64,000 nucleotides of DNA from positions 132,346 to 196,345 of the forward strand of contig JBHYDC010000006.1 in NCBI GenBank assembly GCA_051861205.1, read 5' to 3'. The stretch is from JBHYDC01 sp051861205 (GTDB lineage Bacteria; Pseudomonadota; Alphaproteobacteria; Rhizobiales; Pleomorphomonadaceae). This document shows, in pieces, positions 52,871-62,035 of this stretch. The notes beneath the pieces are model-generated. The model was not told the DNA's origin. It saw nothing but the letters and a program-made list of their open reading frames with translations, and searched no databases. Position numbers and translations under genes: made by a program. How positions within the stretch are numbered: the stretch's first letter is position 1; the number at the start of each line of letters is the position of its first letter.

Positions 52871-54598
52871 TCACTCGACGTCGTCGATGCCGTTGTTGCG
52901 TGTTTCCTTCACGAACAGCGTGCCGATCACCAGCGTCATCGCTGCGATCACGATGGGGTACCAAAGGCCGTAGTAGATATCGCCGTTGGCGGCCACCATG
53001 GCAAAGGCGGTCGCCGGAAGCAGTCCGCCGAACCAGCCGTTGCCGATGTGATAGGGCAGCGACATCGAGGTGTAGCGAATGCGGGTTGGGAACATTTCCA
53101 CCAGCATTGCAGCGATCGGCCCGTAGACCATCGTCACGTAGAGCACCAGCACGAACAGCACGCCGATCACCAGCGGCTGGTTCATCTGCGCCTTGTCGGC
53201 CGGCGCCATCGAGTAGGTCGAGGTCTTGACGCCGTCCGTCTCGGTTTCCTTCATGGCAACCGGATAGCCGGCCGTCTGAAGCGCCTGAAACAGGCTGGTC
53301 TCGAAGGTCGTGTTCGCCGTCTTCGCCGCATCCGCGGCAAGCCCCGTGCCCTCATAGCTCGGGATCACGGTGTCTCCGATCTTGATCGACGCCACAGTGC
53401 CCGCCGGTGCGTCCACATTCGCGTAGTTCACCGAATTCTTCGCCAGGAATGCCTTGGCTATGTCGCACGACGTGGTGAACTTCGACGTTCCCACCGGATT
53501 GAACTGCAAATTGCAGGTGGCCGGGTCGGCCGTCACCGTGACCGGCGAGGAAGCGATCGCCGCGGCAAGGGCCGGGTTCGCGGCCGTCGTCAGCGTGTGG
53601 AACAGCGGGAAGTAGGTCAGGATCGAAAGCAAGCAGCCCAGCATGATGATGGGCTTGCGGCCGATCTTGTCCGATAGCCAGCCGAACAGAACGAAGAAGG
53701 GCGTCCCTATCGCGAGCGAAATCGCGATCAGCACGTTGGCGGTGAAGCCGTCCACCTTCAGCGTCTGCGTCAGGAAGAACAGAGCGTAGAACTGGCCGGT
53801 GTACCACACCACAGCCTGACCGGCGGTGAGGCCGAACAGGGCCAGGATCACCAGCTTCAGGTTCGGCCAGCGCAGGAAAGACTCCGTCAGCGGCGCCTTG
53901 GAGCCCTTGCCCTCTTCCTTCATCTTAGTGAACGCCGGGCTTTCCGAAAGGCTGAGCCGGATCCACACCGAAACCCCGAGCAGCACCACGGAGACAAGGA
54001 ACGGAACGCGCCAGCCCCAGGCCGCGAAGGCTTCTTCGCCAAAAAGGGTTCGGGTCGCCAGAATCACCAGCAGCGACAGGAACAGCCCCATCGTCGCCGT
54101 TGTCTGAATCCAGCTTGTGAAGTACCCGCGTTTGCCGGGAGGTGCATGTTCGGCCACATAGGTCGCCGCGCCGCCGTACTCACCGCCGAGCGCCAAGCCC
54201 TGCAACAACCGCAGGCCGACCAGGATGATCGGCGCGGCCATGCCGATCGTCTCGTAATTCGGCAGAATGCCCACGATGAAGGTGGAAAGACCCATCAGAA
54301 GGATCGTAACCAGGAACGTATACTTGCGGCCGACAAGGTCGCCGATGCGTCCGAACACTAGCGCGCCGAACGGCCGGACGATGAAACCCGCGGCAAAAGC
54401 CAGAAGCGTGAAGATAAACGCAGCCGTTGGGTTCACGCCCGAGAAGAACTGATTGGCGATGATCGCGGCAAGTGACCCGTAGAGATAGAAGTCGTACCAT
54501 TCGAAAACGGTGCCAAGCGAGGAAGCGAAGATGACCTTCTTTTCCTCGCGTGTCATTGCGCCGCTCTTCACAGCGCCCCCTGCTGCTATGTTTGCCAT
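52871..54598 (-). CDS. MFS transporter of the metabolite:H+ symporter (MHS) family with extra periplasmic domain
   Basis: 575 residues from ATG 54598, preceded by GGAGGAG; an ATG at 54634 is less likely. Twelve membrane helices with MHS motifs: GTVFEWYDFYLYGSLA, RPFGALVFGRIGDLVGRKYTF, GLRLLQGLALGGEYGGAATYVAEHAP. MHS members such as ProP or ShiA are ~430-500 residues. The extra length is a polar block between helices 9 and 10 (about 336-474), predicted periplasmic, with two cysteines (C362, C378). The substrate, probably a small organic acid or osmolyte, is unknown. Confidence 0.9.
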   Translation of the reverse strand: MANIAAGGAVKSGAMTREEKKVIFASSLGTVFEWYDFYLYGSLAAIIANQFFSGVNPTAAFIFTLLAFAAGFIVRPFGALVFGRIGDLVGRKYTFLVTILLMGLSTFIVGILPNYETIGMAAPIILVGLRLLQGLALGGEYGGAATYVAEHAPPGKRGYFTSWIQTTATMGLFLSLLVILATRTLFGEEAFAAWGWRVPFLVSVVLLGVSVWIRLSLSESPAFTKMKEEGKGSKAPLTESFLRWPNLKLVILALFGLTAGQAVVWYTGQFYALFFLTQTLKVDGFTANVLIAISLAIGTPFFVLFGWLSDKIGRKPIIMLGCLLSILTYFPLFHTLTTAANPALAAAIASSPVTVTADPATCNLQFNPVGTSKFTTSCDIAKAFLAKNSVNYANVDAPAGTVASIKIGDTVIPSYEGTGLAADAAKTANTTFETSLFQALQTAGYPVAMKETETDGVKTSTYSMAPADKAQMNQPLVIGVLFVLVLYVTMVYGPIAAMLVEMFPTRIRYTSMSLPYHIGNGWFGGLLPATAFAMVAANGDIYYGLWYPIVIAAMTLVIGTLFVKETRNNGIDDVE

Positions 54599-55128
54599 TT
54601 TGGCTTCTCCTCCAAGCATCTTCGGCAGGTTCACGCTCGACTGACCATCGCTTCTTGGATGGTGCTCCTCGCCTGGGCGAAACCGCTTACAATTCGTTTA
54701 GTCTCATCACCGCCGTCGTAACAGTTCAACAACAGTTATAAGACTTTTGTCTGATTTTGTCAGAGAACGTATAAATACTTAAACAAAAATCTACAGTAAA
54801 TTCCGCCATCGTATACTACATTGAGTATAAAATACTAAGCCACAACTTGATCTACGCGCGACAGCCATGACCGTTGCGACATTTTTCCGATTTCCGCGTA
54901 CAAACCGTGCACTCTGAAAAACAGATTCAAGTCTGCGGCCGGTTGCCTCAACGCGCGTTTTTTGCGTGACAAGCGCCGCGTCAGGCTGTCAAGAACGCAT
55001 CAAAACTGATCCTCGTCGGCCCCGCCGCAACGCAGGCGGCGGGATTCACCGGTTGGATTTCTGTGGATTATCGGTTGCCGGGCTCAAGCCAAACGGTAAG
55101 ACCGGGTGCCAAAACGGGGAGCACGTTC
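54599..55128. other. 530-base AT-rich intergenic region before folD
   Basis: No gene seen. Bases ~54700-54860 are far more AT-rich than the rest of the window and hold the transporter promoter and a TCTGA...TCAGA dyad. The folD ribosome binding site GGGGAG lies at the end. Confidence 0.6.
54735..54763 (-). promoter_or_regulatory. Promoter of the MHS transporter gene
   Basis: Minus strand -35 CTGACA (54758-54763), 17-base spacer, -10 TATAAC (54735-54740), about 140 bases upstream of the start. TCTGA and TCAGA arms overlap the -35. Confidence 0.6.
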
Positions 55129-55995
55129 ATGACCGCAGTCATCATCGACGGATTCGCCGCCGCGGCCGCCTTGCGGGACAGCATCGCCGCCGATGCTCGT
55201 GCGCTCAAAGCCTCCCACGGCGTCGTCCCCGGCCTTGCCGTCGTCCTTGTCGGTGAGGATCCGGCCAGCGCCGTCTATGTCCGCAATAAGCTGAAGGCCA
55301 CCGCCGAATGCGGGCTGAAAAGCCTGGAATACATGCTGCCGGCCGACACCGGCGAGGCCGACCTCCTCGCGCTCGTCCGCAAGCTCAACGCCGATCCCGA
55401 CGTTCACGGCATCCTCGTCCAACTGCCGCTTCCCCACCAGATCGACAGCGCCAAGGTCCTCGGCCTCATCGATCCGGACAAGGACGTCGACGGCTTTCAC
55501 CCCCTGAACGCCGGCCGCCTCGCCGTCGGTCTCCCCGGTTTCGTGCCCTGTACTCCGCGCGGCGCGCAAATTCTGATCGACCGGCTGATGCCCGATCTTT
55601 CCGGCAAAACCGCCGTGGTCGTCGGCCGCTCCAACATCGTGGGTAAGCCGATGGCGCAGCTCCTCCTCCAGCGCAACGCCACCGTTGTCGTCGCCCATTC
55701 CAAGACCGCGGATCTTCCCGCCGTCTGCCGCACCGCCGACGTTCTCGTCGCCGCCGTCGGTCGTCCCCGCATGATCAAAGGCGATTGGATCAAGCCGGGC
55801 GCCATCGTCATCGACGTCGGCATCAACCGCATCGACGAAGACGGCAAGTCGCGCATTGTCGGCGATGTCGACTTTGAATCCGCCATCCCGGTCGCCGGCG
55901 CCATCACCCCGGTCCCGCGCGGCGTCGGCCCCATGACCATCGCCTGCCTGATGCTGAATACGCTCGATTCGGCCCGCCGATCCGCCGGCGCCTAA
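55129..55995 (+). CDS. folD: Methylenetetrahydrofolate dehydrogenase/methenyltetrahydrofolate cyclohydrolase
   Basis: 288 residues from ATG 55129, with GGGGAG upstream. FolD interconverts 5,10-methylene-, 5,10-methenyl- and 10-formyl-tetrahydrofolate with NADP. Motifs are VGEDPASAVYVRNKLKATAECG (with the catalytic Lys in the YVxxK pattern), ILVQLPLP, VDGFHPLNAGRL, VVVGRSNIVGKPMAQLLLQRNATV and the PVPRGVGPMT C-terminal block. The fae-like gene follows 83 bases on, pointing to a one-carbon metabolism locus. Confidence 0.97.
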   Translation: MTAVIIDGFAAAAALRDSIAADARALKASHGVVPGLAVVLVGEDPASAVYVRNKLKATAECGLKSLEYMLPADTGEADLLALVRKLNADPDVHGILVQLPLPHQIDSAKVLGLIDPDKDVDGFHPLNAGRLAVGLPGFVPCTPRGAQILIDRLMPDLSGKTAVVVGRSNIVGKPMAQLLLQRNATVVVAHSKTADLPAVCRTADVLVAAVGRPRMIKGDWIKPGAIVIDVGINRIDEDGKSRIVGDVDFESAIPVAGAITPVPRGVGPMTIACLMLNTLDSARRSAGA

Positions 55996-56078
55996 TCACA
56001 CGAATTCATTTGCATCGCCGGCCGCCGCCCGCCAAAACTCGCGGCACATTGTCTTTATCCCCCTCAGGACGTCCGCTC

Positions 56079-56618
56079 ATGTCTGATATCTGGTTCAAGG
56101 TCGGCGAGGCCACGGTCTTCGCCGCCGAAGGTCAATTCACCGACGCCATGCCTGAAGTCCTGATCGGATCCGTCAAGGGTCCTGCCGGTCAGGCCTTTGC
56201 GTCCATGATGGGGCAGGTGCAGGGTCACACCCGCATGTTCGTGGTGCGCGACTGCAACCAGTTGGTACGCCCCGCCACCATGATGACGACCAAGGCGACC
56301 ATTCACACCATCGAATATGTTGAGTTGCTCGGCGGCGTCGTCCAAGGCGCTATCGGAGACGCCATCGTCGATTGTCTGATCGAAGGCATCCTCCCCAAAG
56401 ATGCGGTCGATGACATATGCATGATCATCATGGTCTGGCTCGACCCCCGCTGCGCCGACCATTCCGAACTCGACAAGCGAGACCTCTACCGCACCAATTA
56501 TGAAGCGACCAAGATTGCCATCTCACGGGCTTTGAAGGGCGAACCGACGGTCGACGAACTGATCGCGAATCGTCATCTGGTTAAGCATTACGCCCTCGAC
56601 GGCATCATCGAAGCCTGA
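56079..56618 (+). CDS. Formaldehyde-activating enzyme (Fae) homologue, probably not a canonical Fae
   Basis: 179 residues from ATG 56079. Family segments match Fae: GEATVFAAEGQ at the N-terminus, GPAGQAFASMMGQVQGHT, VRPATMMTTKATIHTIEYVELLGGVVQGAIGDAI, EGILPKDAVDDICMIIMVWLDP and the C-terminal YEATKIAISRALKGEP. Fae joins formaldehyde to tetrahydromethanopterin. The conserved N-terminal active-site histidine of true Fae (the AHIDL segment) is not seen; the region reads TDAMPEVLIG, with Met24 at about the expected place. It follows folD in the same direction, so a role in C1 or aldehyde handling is plausible. Confidence 0.85.
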   Translation: MSDIWFKVGEATVFAAEGQFTDAMPEVLIGSVKGPAGQAFASMMGQVQGHTRMFVVRDCNQLVRPATMMTTKATIHTIEYVELLGGVVQGAIGDAIVDCLIEGILPKDAVDDICMIIMVWLDPRCADHSELDKRDLYRTNYEATKIAISRALKGEPTVDELIANRHLVKHYALDGIIEA

Positions 56619-56676
56619 AGCAAGAAAAAACTTCGGTTTGGCGACTACACCAACGCGTTTCACGACTACGAAAACT

Positions 56677-56704
56677 TCGGCCGCCGCACCGCTGCTGCGG
56701 CCGA
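56677..56704 (-). terminator. Possible terminator after the HI0933-like gene
   Basis: TCGGCCGC/GCGGCCGA stem (8 bp) followed on the minus strand by AGTTTTCG, ~40 bases past the flavoprotein stop. Also in the gap between convergent genes. Confidence 0.45.
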
Positions 56705-56742
56705 TCGAAAAGCTCACACAACGAGCATAAAAAGCCCGGAAA

Positions 56743-57987
56743 TCAGCCGGATTTTGCTGCATCAAGCGACGCGCCGCCCGCTTTGAGCCACCGCGCCATC
56801 CCATCCGCCGCCGCGCGACCCGTCGCAAAGCAGGCGGTGAGAAGATATCCCCCGGTCGGGGCCTCCCAATCCAGCATTTCGCCCGCCACAAACAGGCCGG
56901 GACGCCGCTTCACCATCAACTCCGGCGTCAGCTCATCAAAGGCGATGCCCCCTGCCGTCGAGATGGCCTCCGCAATCGGCCGCGGCGAATCTACCTTTAT
57001 CGGCAACGACTTGAGCGCCGCCGCTAGCCGCCGCGCATCCCCCCGCGTTGCCTCGTCCAGGCATTCCCGCACCAGTCCTGCCTTCACTCCATCGATCCCC
57101 GCCGCCTTGCGAAGCCGGTTCGAGAAGGACTGTTTCGGGTTCTGCCGTTCGATATCGCTGGCTAGCCGCTCAACCGTTCTGCCCGGAGCCAGATCAAGCC
57201 GGAAAATCGCGCCGTTTCCATGGGTTAGCTGGTCTCGCAGCGTCTTTGAAACCGCGTAGACAAGGCTCCCCTCCACGCCGTCGCGGGTCACCACGAACTC
57301 GCCCGGCAGGGACAACTCATCCGCGCTCGCCACCACCGACTTCACGGGCGATCCTGCAAAACGATCCCTGAAAGTCTCCGACCAAGCCACATTGAAGCCG
57401 TTGTTCGCCGCTTCCAAGCTTTTGATTACAATGCCTTTTTCGGTCAGGATCCGCACCCACGCCGCGTCCGATCCAAGCCGGGGCCAGCTCGCTCCCCCCA
57501 GCGTCAGCAGCGTCCCCGAGGGATAAACCGTCCGCTCCCCGGTAGGCGTTTCGAACGTCAGCGAACCATCCGCCCCAAACCCCGTCCAGCGATGCCGAAC
57601 ATGGATCGCAACACCCTGATTATCAAGCCTTTTCAGCCAGTTACGCAGCAGCGGCGAGGCCTTCATATGAACCGGAAACACCCGTCCCGACGACCCCACA
57701 AAGGTCTCCGACCCTAGCATTTCAGCCCAAGCCCGGAGATTTTCCGGCGTAAATCCATCCAAACTCGCCCTCAAAGCTGCGGAAGCACTGCCATAACGAG
57801 TCACAAACCTGTCGTAAGTCTCTGAATGCGTTATGTTTAATCCGGACTTCCCGGCCAGCATGAACTTGCGCCCAACCGTCGGCATCGCCTCGAACAGGTC
57901 CACGCCGAGCCCCTGTTCGGCCAGTCTTTCCGCCGCCATCAACCCGGCTGGACCGCCCCCGATCACCGCTACCCGCTTATCCCTCAT
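56743..57987 (-). CDS. HI0933-like/TIGR03862 family FAD-binding oxidoreductase
   Basis: 414 residues. The FAD motif VAVIGGGPAGLMAAERLAEQGLGVDLFEAMPTVGRKFMLAGKSGLNITHSE with GRKFMLAGKSGLN is diagnostic of the HI0933-like (BaiN-type) flavoproteins, and TLLTLGGASWPRLGSDA and the C-terminal LDWEAPTGGYLLTACFATG agree. These flavoproteins are widespread, and their substrates are mostly unknown. It converges with the Fae-like gene and diverges from arfB. Confidence 0.9.
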   Translation of the reverse strand: MRDKRVAVIGGGPAGLMAAERLAEQGLGVDLFEAMPTVGRKFMLAGKSGLNITHSETYDRFVTRYGSASAALRASLDGFTPENLRAWAEMLGSETFVGSSGRVFPVHMKASPLLRNWLKRLDNQGVAIHVRHRWTGFGADGSLTFETPTGERTVYPSGTLLTLGGASWPRLGSDAAWVRILTEKGIVIKSLEAANNGFNVAWSETFRDRFAGSPVKSVVASADELSLPGEFVVTRDGVEGSLVYAVSKTLRDQLTHGNGAIFRLDLAPGRTVERLASDIERQNPKQSFSNRLRKAAGIDGVKAGLVRECLDEATRGDARRLAAALKSLPIKVDSPRPIAEAISTAGGIAFDELTPELMVKRRPGLFVAGEMLDWEAPTGGYLLTACFATGRAAADGMARWLKAGGASLDAAKSG

Positions 57988-58129
57988 CGACCGATTTTCC
58001 CTGTCCCAGGTTCGCGCACCGTAGAGGAAAACCCAAGCCGCACAAGGACTTCCGGGAAAGGCTGACGATCTCGCTTAGCTATGCTAACCCTTTGCGAACC
58101 GGCGATTTTCCGGCGTTTGGAGTTGTAGG

Positions 58130-58552
58130 ATGATCCCGATCACGCCTTCGATCAGTCTCGACGAAAGTGAGATCGAAGAGGTTTTCATCCGCGCCTCCGG
58201 CCCCGGCGGGCAACATGTCAACACCACCTCGTCGGCCGTGCAACTGCGTTTCGACGCGCTCCACTCACCCTCGCTGCCGCCATATGTGATTGAAAAGCTT
58301 ATCAAACTGGCCGGTCGACGTTATAGCCAGGAGGGCGTCATCGTCATCACTGCCCAGAACCACCGCAGCCAGCAGCGCAACCGCGAAGACGCTCTCGCCC
58401 GTCTCGTCGCCCTCATCCAGCAAGCCTGCGAGCGCCCCACCATCCGCCGCCCGACCCGCCCCACCAAAGCTTCGAAGGAGCGCCGCCTCGCCTCCAAATC
58501 GAAGCGCTCCACGATCAAAATCGGGCGCAGTTCCAAGCCCAGCGACGACTGA
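58130..58552 (+). CDS. arfB: Alternative ribosome-rescue factor ArfB (YaeJ)
   Basis: 140 residues. The GGQ motif is at residues 26-28 (FIRASGPGGQHVNTTSSAVQLRFD), in a small class I release-factor domain without a stop-codon recognition domain. The basic C-terminal tail (RRPTRPTKASKERRLASKSKRSTIKIG) is the part that fills the empty mRNA channel. ArfB frees peptides from stalled non-stop ribosomes. It converges with the SbcC-like gene, ending 9 bases before that gene's stop. Confidence 0.95.
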   Translation: MIPITPSISLDESEIEEVFIRASGPGGQHVNTTSSAVQLRFDALHSPSLPPYVIEKLIKLAGRRYSQEGVIVITAQNHRSQQRNREDALARLVALIQQACERPTIRRPTRPTKASKERRLASKSKRSTIKIGRSSKPSDD

Positions 58553-58561
58553 AACCTCCGA

Positions 58562-61500
58562 TCAAAGCCGCAACACTTGAACCTGTTCGGCCAACGTTTC
58601 CACTGCGATATCAACGACATGCGCGTGGTGCGTGAACAAAACCGCCTGCGCCGTCCGCCCAAATTCCGCCAGCGTTTCCAGCCCTGCCGCCGTCCGCTCC
58701 TCGTCGAAAGTCACGAATAAATCGTCCCCGATAAAGGGCAACGGCTCGGCCCTTGCGGAGTGTTCGAGCAAGGTCGCCAGCCGCAGCGCCAGGAAAAGCT
58801 GGTCCTTTGTCCCCTCCGAAAGCGCACCGATCTCCAGTCGCCGCCCGTCAGCCCGCACCACGACCAGTTGCGCCGCTCCATTTTCGGTGTAGTCGGCGGC
58901 CAATGAAGCATAACGTTGATGGGTTATCCGGCTGAACAAGCGGCTGGCGTCGGCCAGCACAGGGCTTTGATGTTGCTTGCGAAATTCCTCCACGACGGCC
59001 CCGGCGAGCCGGCTTGCCGCCTGGAGAATCCGCCATTGCTCCGCCGTTTCCGAAAGGCCCGCCAGAACATTCTCGATCTGCTGCCCCTCAACCTCCGCCC
59101 CCTCCCGCGCCATCAGCCCTTCGTAAGCCGTCTTGGCATTGGCGCGATCGGAAACGGCGGTTTCATACTCGGACTCGATCACTAACAGCTTGGTTTGATG
59201 TTCATTTTCTTCTGCAATCAACAGATCCGCATCTAGCACCGCCAGCTCCGTACCAAACGTCGCTTCGTCCAACCCGCCCGCCTCGACCATCATCATCTGC
59301 CGCTCGGTTTGGATGCGGGACCGCAGAGAACCGGCCTTTTCCACCGCCGCCGCCACCGCCGCCAAGTCAGCATCCTCCGCCGCCTCCGCCTCCACCCTCA
59401 ACCTGTTCACCACCTCGCCAGCCGCCTCCGCCGCCGCTCCTGCGGCCCTGATCCGCACGTCCAGCTTTCCAAGAGCCTCCGTCAGCGCGGTCCTGCGGTC
59501 GCTCAAGCGCCGCGCCTGTTCAAGCGCCTCCGCCAAGCGCGCGATCCGGTCTGTCGTCGATGTCCCGTCCGGATATTCAACCAGCAAGATCAGAAGGTTA
59601 GCCTCTGAATCGAAGGTCCCGCAAACCTCTTCCGCGCGCTCCAACCGCACCGTCGCATCGCTCAATTTCGACCGGATTTCCCGTACCTCCGCCCAAACAT
59701 CGAGCGCGGAGTCCGCCTCTTCCGGCGCTGTACGCCCGGACAGACCGATCGCCGCCAGCGCCTCCCGCCATTCCGCCGCCCAGGCCTCCACTTCCCCTTG
59801 GGACGCCCCGATTTCCGCCTCGGCCTCTGCGATTTCCGCCTGTAGACGAACCCGTCCGGCCTCCCTGTCGCGAGCCGCCAACCAAGCTTTCTCCCGCGCT
59901 TCCGCCGCTGCCTTCAGCCGTGCCAGACCCGATTGCCAATCCGAACCCGCCATCGCTGAAAGGCCGAAATCCGCCAAAGTTTCCGCCAGAGCCGCCAAAA
60001 GCCGCGAGAATTGCGCCGCCGCCATCGCCCGGTCCCGCTCCGCCTGATCGGTGGCCGTTTGCAGGCTCAATACGTCCCGTTGCCGCTCAAGAAGGGGCAG
60101 CACATCGCGGGGCTGCATGTCGGGAAGCCCGAAATCACCAAGCAGCATCGACCACCGCTCGCGAACGGCCTCATGCGCCATCCGGGCGTCGGCCGCGGCA
60201 GAGCGCCGGCCATTCGCTTCATTTTCCGCTGCACTCAGCACCGCCCGCTCAGCATCATTTTGTGCAATTAGATCAGAGGCATCCGCACGCACGTCGGCAA
60301 GCTGATCGGCAGCTTGCGCTGCGCGCTCGAACCGCCTTGACGCATCCGCCCGAAGGGCTGCCGGTGCCATTTCATCGGCGAACAACAGGGTCCGCACGGC
60401 CTCCCACGCCTGATCGCGCTCACCCCTCAAGGCCAGCACCGCAGCCTGCGTGGGAACGGCACCTTCGAGCCCTGAACCGATCCGCTTGGCAATCTCGCCC
60501 GCTCGGTGAACGGCATCGTAAGCCGCTGTTTCCGCGATCTCTTCCGCGCGTTGCGCTTGTTCCAACTCTGCCGCGAACCGCTCGATTGCATGCCGTTCGG
60601 GCAGAGCGCGTGAACGCACCATCTCCGCCGTCCACCCCGGCAACCCAAACCGCGCCACGGCCTCGGTAACCCGGCGCGCCGAGGCATCAACGCTCGCGTT
60701 CGCCATGTCGAGTTTCGACTGAACCCCGGCCAGCGCACCAAGCACCTCCAGCGTAGCCCTCACCGCGCCGGGATCGACCAGAAATGCGCCGTCCGCCTGC
60801 GCCTCACCAAGCTCCGAGCGCCGCTGTACGGCCGCGCTCCGGCGCGTCTGCGCGGCTGAAAACCGCGTGCGCGCTTCAATGCCCAGACTGATCAGCCGGC
60901 GAACGCGGGCGATGGCCATAACGCTTGGAATCTGGCTAAGAACCGGCGTTTCGCCCTCAAGCCCAAGCCGCCGCGCCGCCTCGGACAGGCCGGCACGCGC
61001 CCGTCGCGCCTCGGCTCCGGCATCGATCCTATCGACCTCCGCCGCCTCCCGCGCGGACCGGCGTGCCGACAGCCTGTCGATAACCGCACCTGCCTCCAGA
61101 AGCGCCAGCGGAACCGCGATCGCATCCCGCTCGTCCGCCAGGGCCGCGTGGTCGCGAATGAGGTCGTCATGCTCGGAATTTCCCTGGACCGCAGCCGCCA
61201 ACGCCGTTGAAACGCGCTCCGCATAGCGCTCGCCGACAGCCGGAATCACTCCGAGATCCGCCAATTCGGCCTCCGACCGAGCCAGCGCGGCCAGGTGGGG
61301 CAGGGCGCGGCGAAGCCGTCCCAATCGAGCTTCGTTGGCCCGCGCTGCCCGCTTTTCCTCGTCGATACGTTGAACCCGCTGGCTCGCTTCGCCGAGCTGC
61401 GTCATGGCCGCCTTCACGCTGCCCGTGCCCAGCGTGGCGTCGCTCAGTTTCTGTTTGGCGTTGTGCCAGTTTTGGATGCCGGCATAGATTGGCTTGCTCG

Positions 61501-62035
61501 CCACGCGGCGTTCCGGTGTGAATATCGCCTGCGCGCTATCGTTGAACTCCCGCCTCAGTTCCACTAACCGTCCAAGACCAGGTGCAGCTGCCAGCAAAGC
61601 TTCACCAAGCGATCCTTCGCCAGTTGATAGTTTTTCCGATCCAGATCGCAGCCGCTTTTGATCGAGACCAAATGCATCTAAGAACAGCGCGCGGTCGATG
61701 CGTCCTAAAAACGGCAGAAGAACGTCCTCTTCAATCGGGTTTTCATCCGTATCCAGGATCGTCCGCATATTTCCTTTGCGCCGGCGAAACCGAACCTGCC
61801 GCCCATCGCGCAACTCTAATGTAAGCCCGACACGCATCGATCCATAATCATGCAAAAAATTATGCGCCGAAGACTTTTCGATTCCATAGAGCGCGTCGGT
61901 CAACGCGGCCAAAGCGGATGTTTTGCCCGCTTCATTCTGCCCGTGAACAACGATCAGCGGCGGCGTCGCATCGAACACCAACCTGCGGTCGGTAAACGGC
62001 CCATAGCGGTCCAGATGCAACTCGATGAGACGCAT
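58562..62035 (-). CDS. SbcC/Rad50-like AAA ATPase (YhaN type)
   Basis: 1157 residues from ATG 62035 (a GTG at 62038 is also in frame). The N-terminal head has Walker A GQNEAGKTSALAALTDALYG (near residues 33-41), the middle ~800 residues are coiled coil rich in Ala/Glu/Arg, and the C-terminal head has the signature ALSEGTKDQLFLALRLATLLE and Walker B PFIGDDLFVTFDEERTAAGLE. There is no zinc-hook CxxC, unlike SbcC/Rad50, and this matches YhaN. It probably works with the nuclease encoded just upstream in DNA end processing. TGATG overlap shows translational coupling. Confidence 0.92.
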   Translation of the reverse strand: MRLIELHLDRYGPFTDRRLVFDATPPLIVVHGQNEAGKTSALAALTDALYGIEKSSAHNFLHDYGSMRVGLTLELRDGRQVRFRRRKGNMRTILDTDENPIEEDVLLPFLGRIDRALFLDAFGLDQKRLRSGSEKLSTGEGSLGEALLAAAPGLGRLVELRREFNDSAQAIFTPERRVASKPIYAGIQNWHNAKQKLSDATLGTGSVKAAMTQLGEASQRVQRIDEEKRAARANEARLGRLRRALPHLAALARSEAELADLGVIPAVGERYAERVSTALAAAVQGNSEHDDLIRDHAALADERDAIAVPLALLEAGAVIDRLSARRSAREAAEVDRIDAGAEARRARAGLSEAARRLGLEGETPVLSQIPSVMAIARVRRLISLGIEARTRFSAAQTRRSAAVQRRSELGEAQADGAFLVDPGAVRATLEVLGALAGVQSKLDMANASVDASARRVTEAVARFGLPGWTAEMVRSRALPERHAIERFAAELEQAQRAEEIAETAAYDAVHRAGEIAKRIGSGLEGAVPTQAAVLALRGERDQAWEAVRTLLFADEMAPAALRADASRRFERAAQAADQLADVRADASDLIAQNDAERAVLSAAENEANGRRSAAADARMAHEAVRERWSMLLGDFGLPDMQPRDVLPLLERQRDVLSLQTATDQAERDRAMAAAQFSRLLAALAETLADFGLSAMAGSDWQSGLARLKAAAEAREKAWLAARDREAGRVRLQAEIAEAEAEIGASQGEVEAWAAEWREALAAIGLSGRTAPEEADSALDVWAEVREIRSKLSDATVRLERAEEVCGTFDSEANLLILLVEYPDGTSTTDRIARLAEALEQARRLSDRRTALTEALGKLDVRIRAAGAAAEAAGEVVNRLRVEAEAAEDADLAAVAAAVEKAGSLRSRIQTERQMMMVEAGGLDEATFGTELAVLDADLLIAEENEHQTKLLVIESEYETAVSDRANAKTAYEGLMAREGAEVEGQQIENVLAGLSETAEQWRILQAASRLAGAVVEEFRKQHQSPVLADASRLFSRITHQRYASLAADYTENGAAQLVVVRADGRRLEIGALSEGTKDQLFLALRLATLLEHSARAEPLPFIGDDLFVTFDEERTAAGLETLAEFGRTAQAVLFTHHAHVVDIAVETLAEQVQVLRL

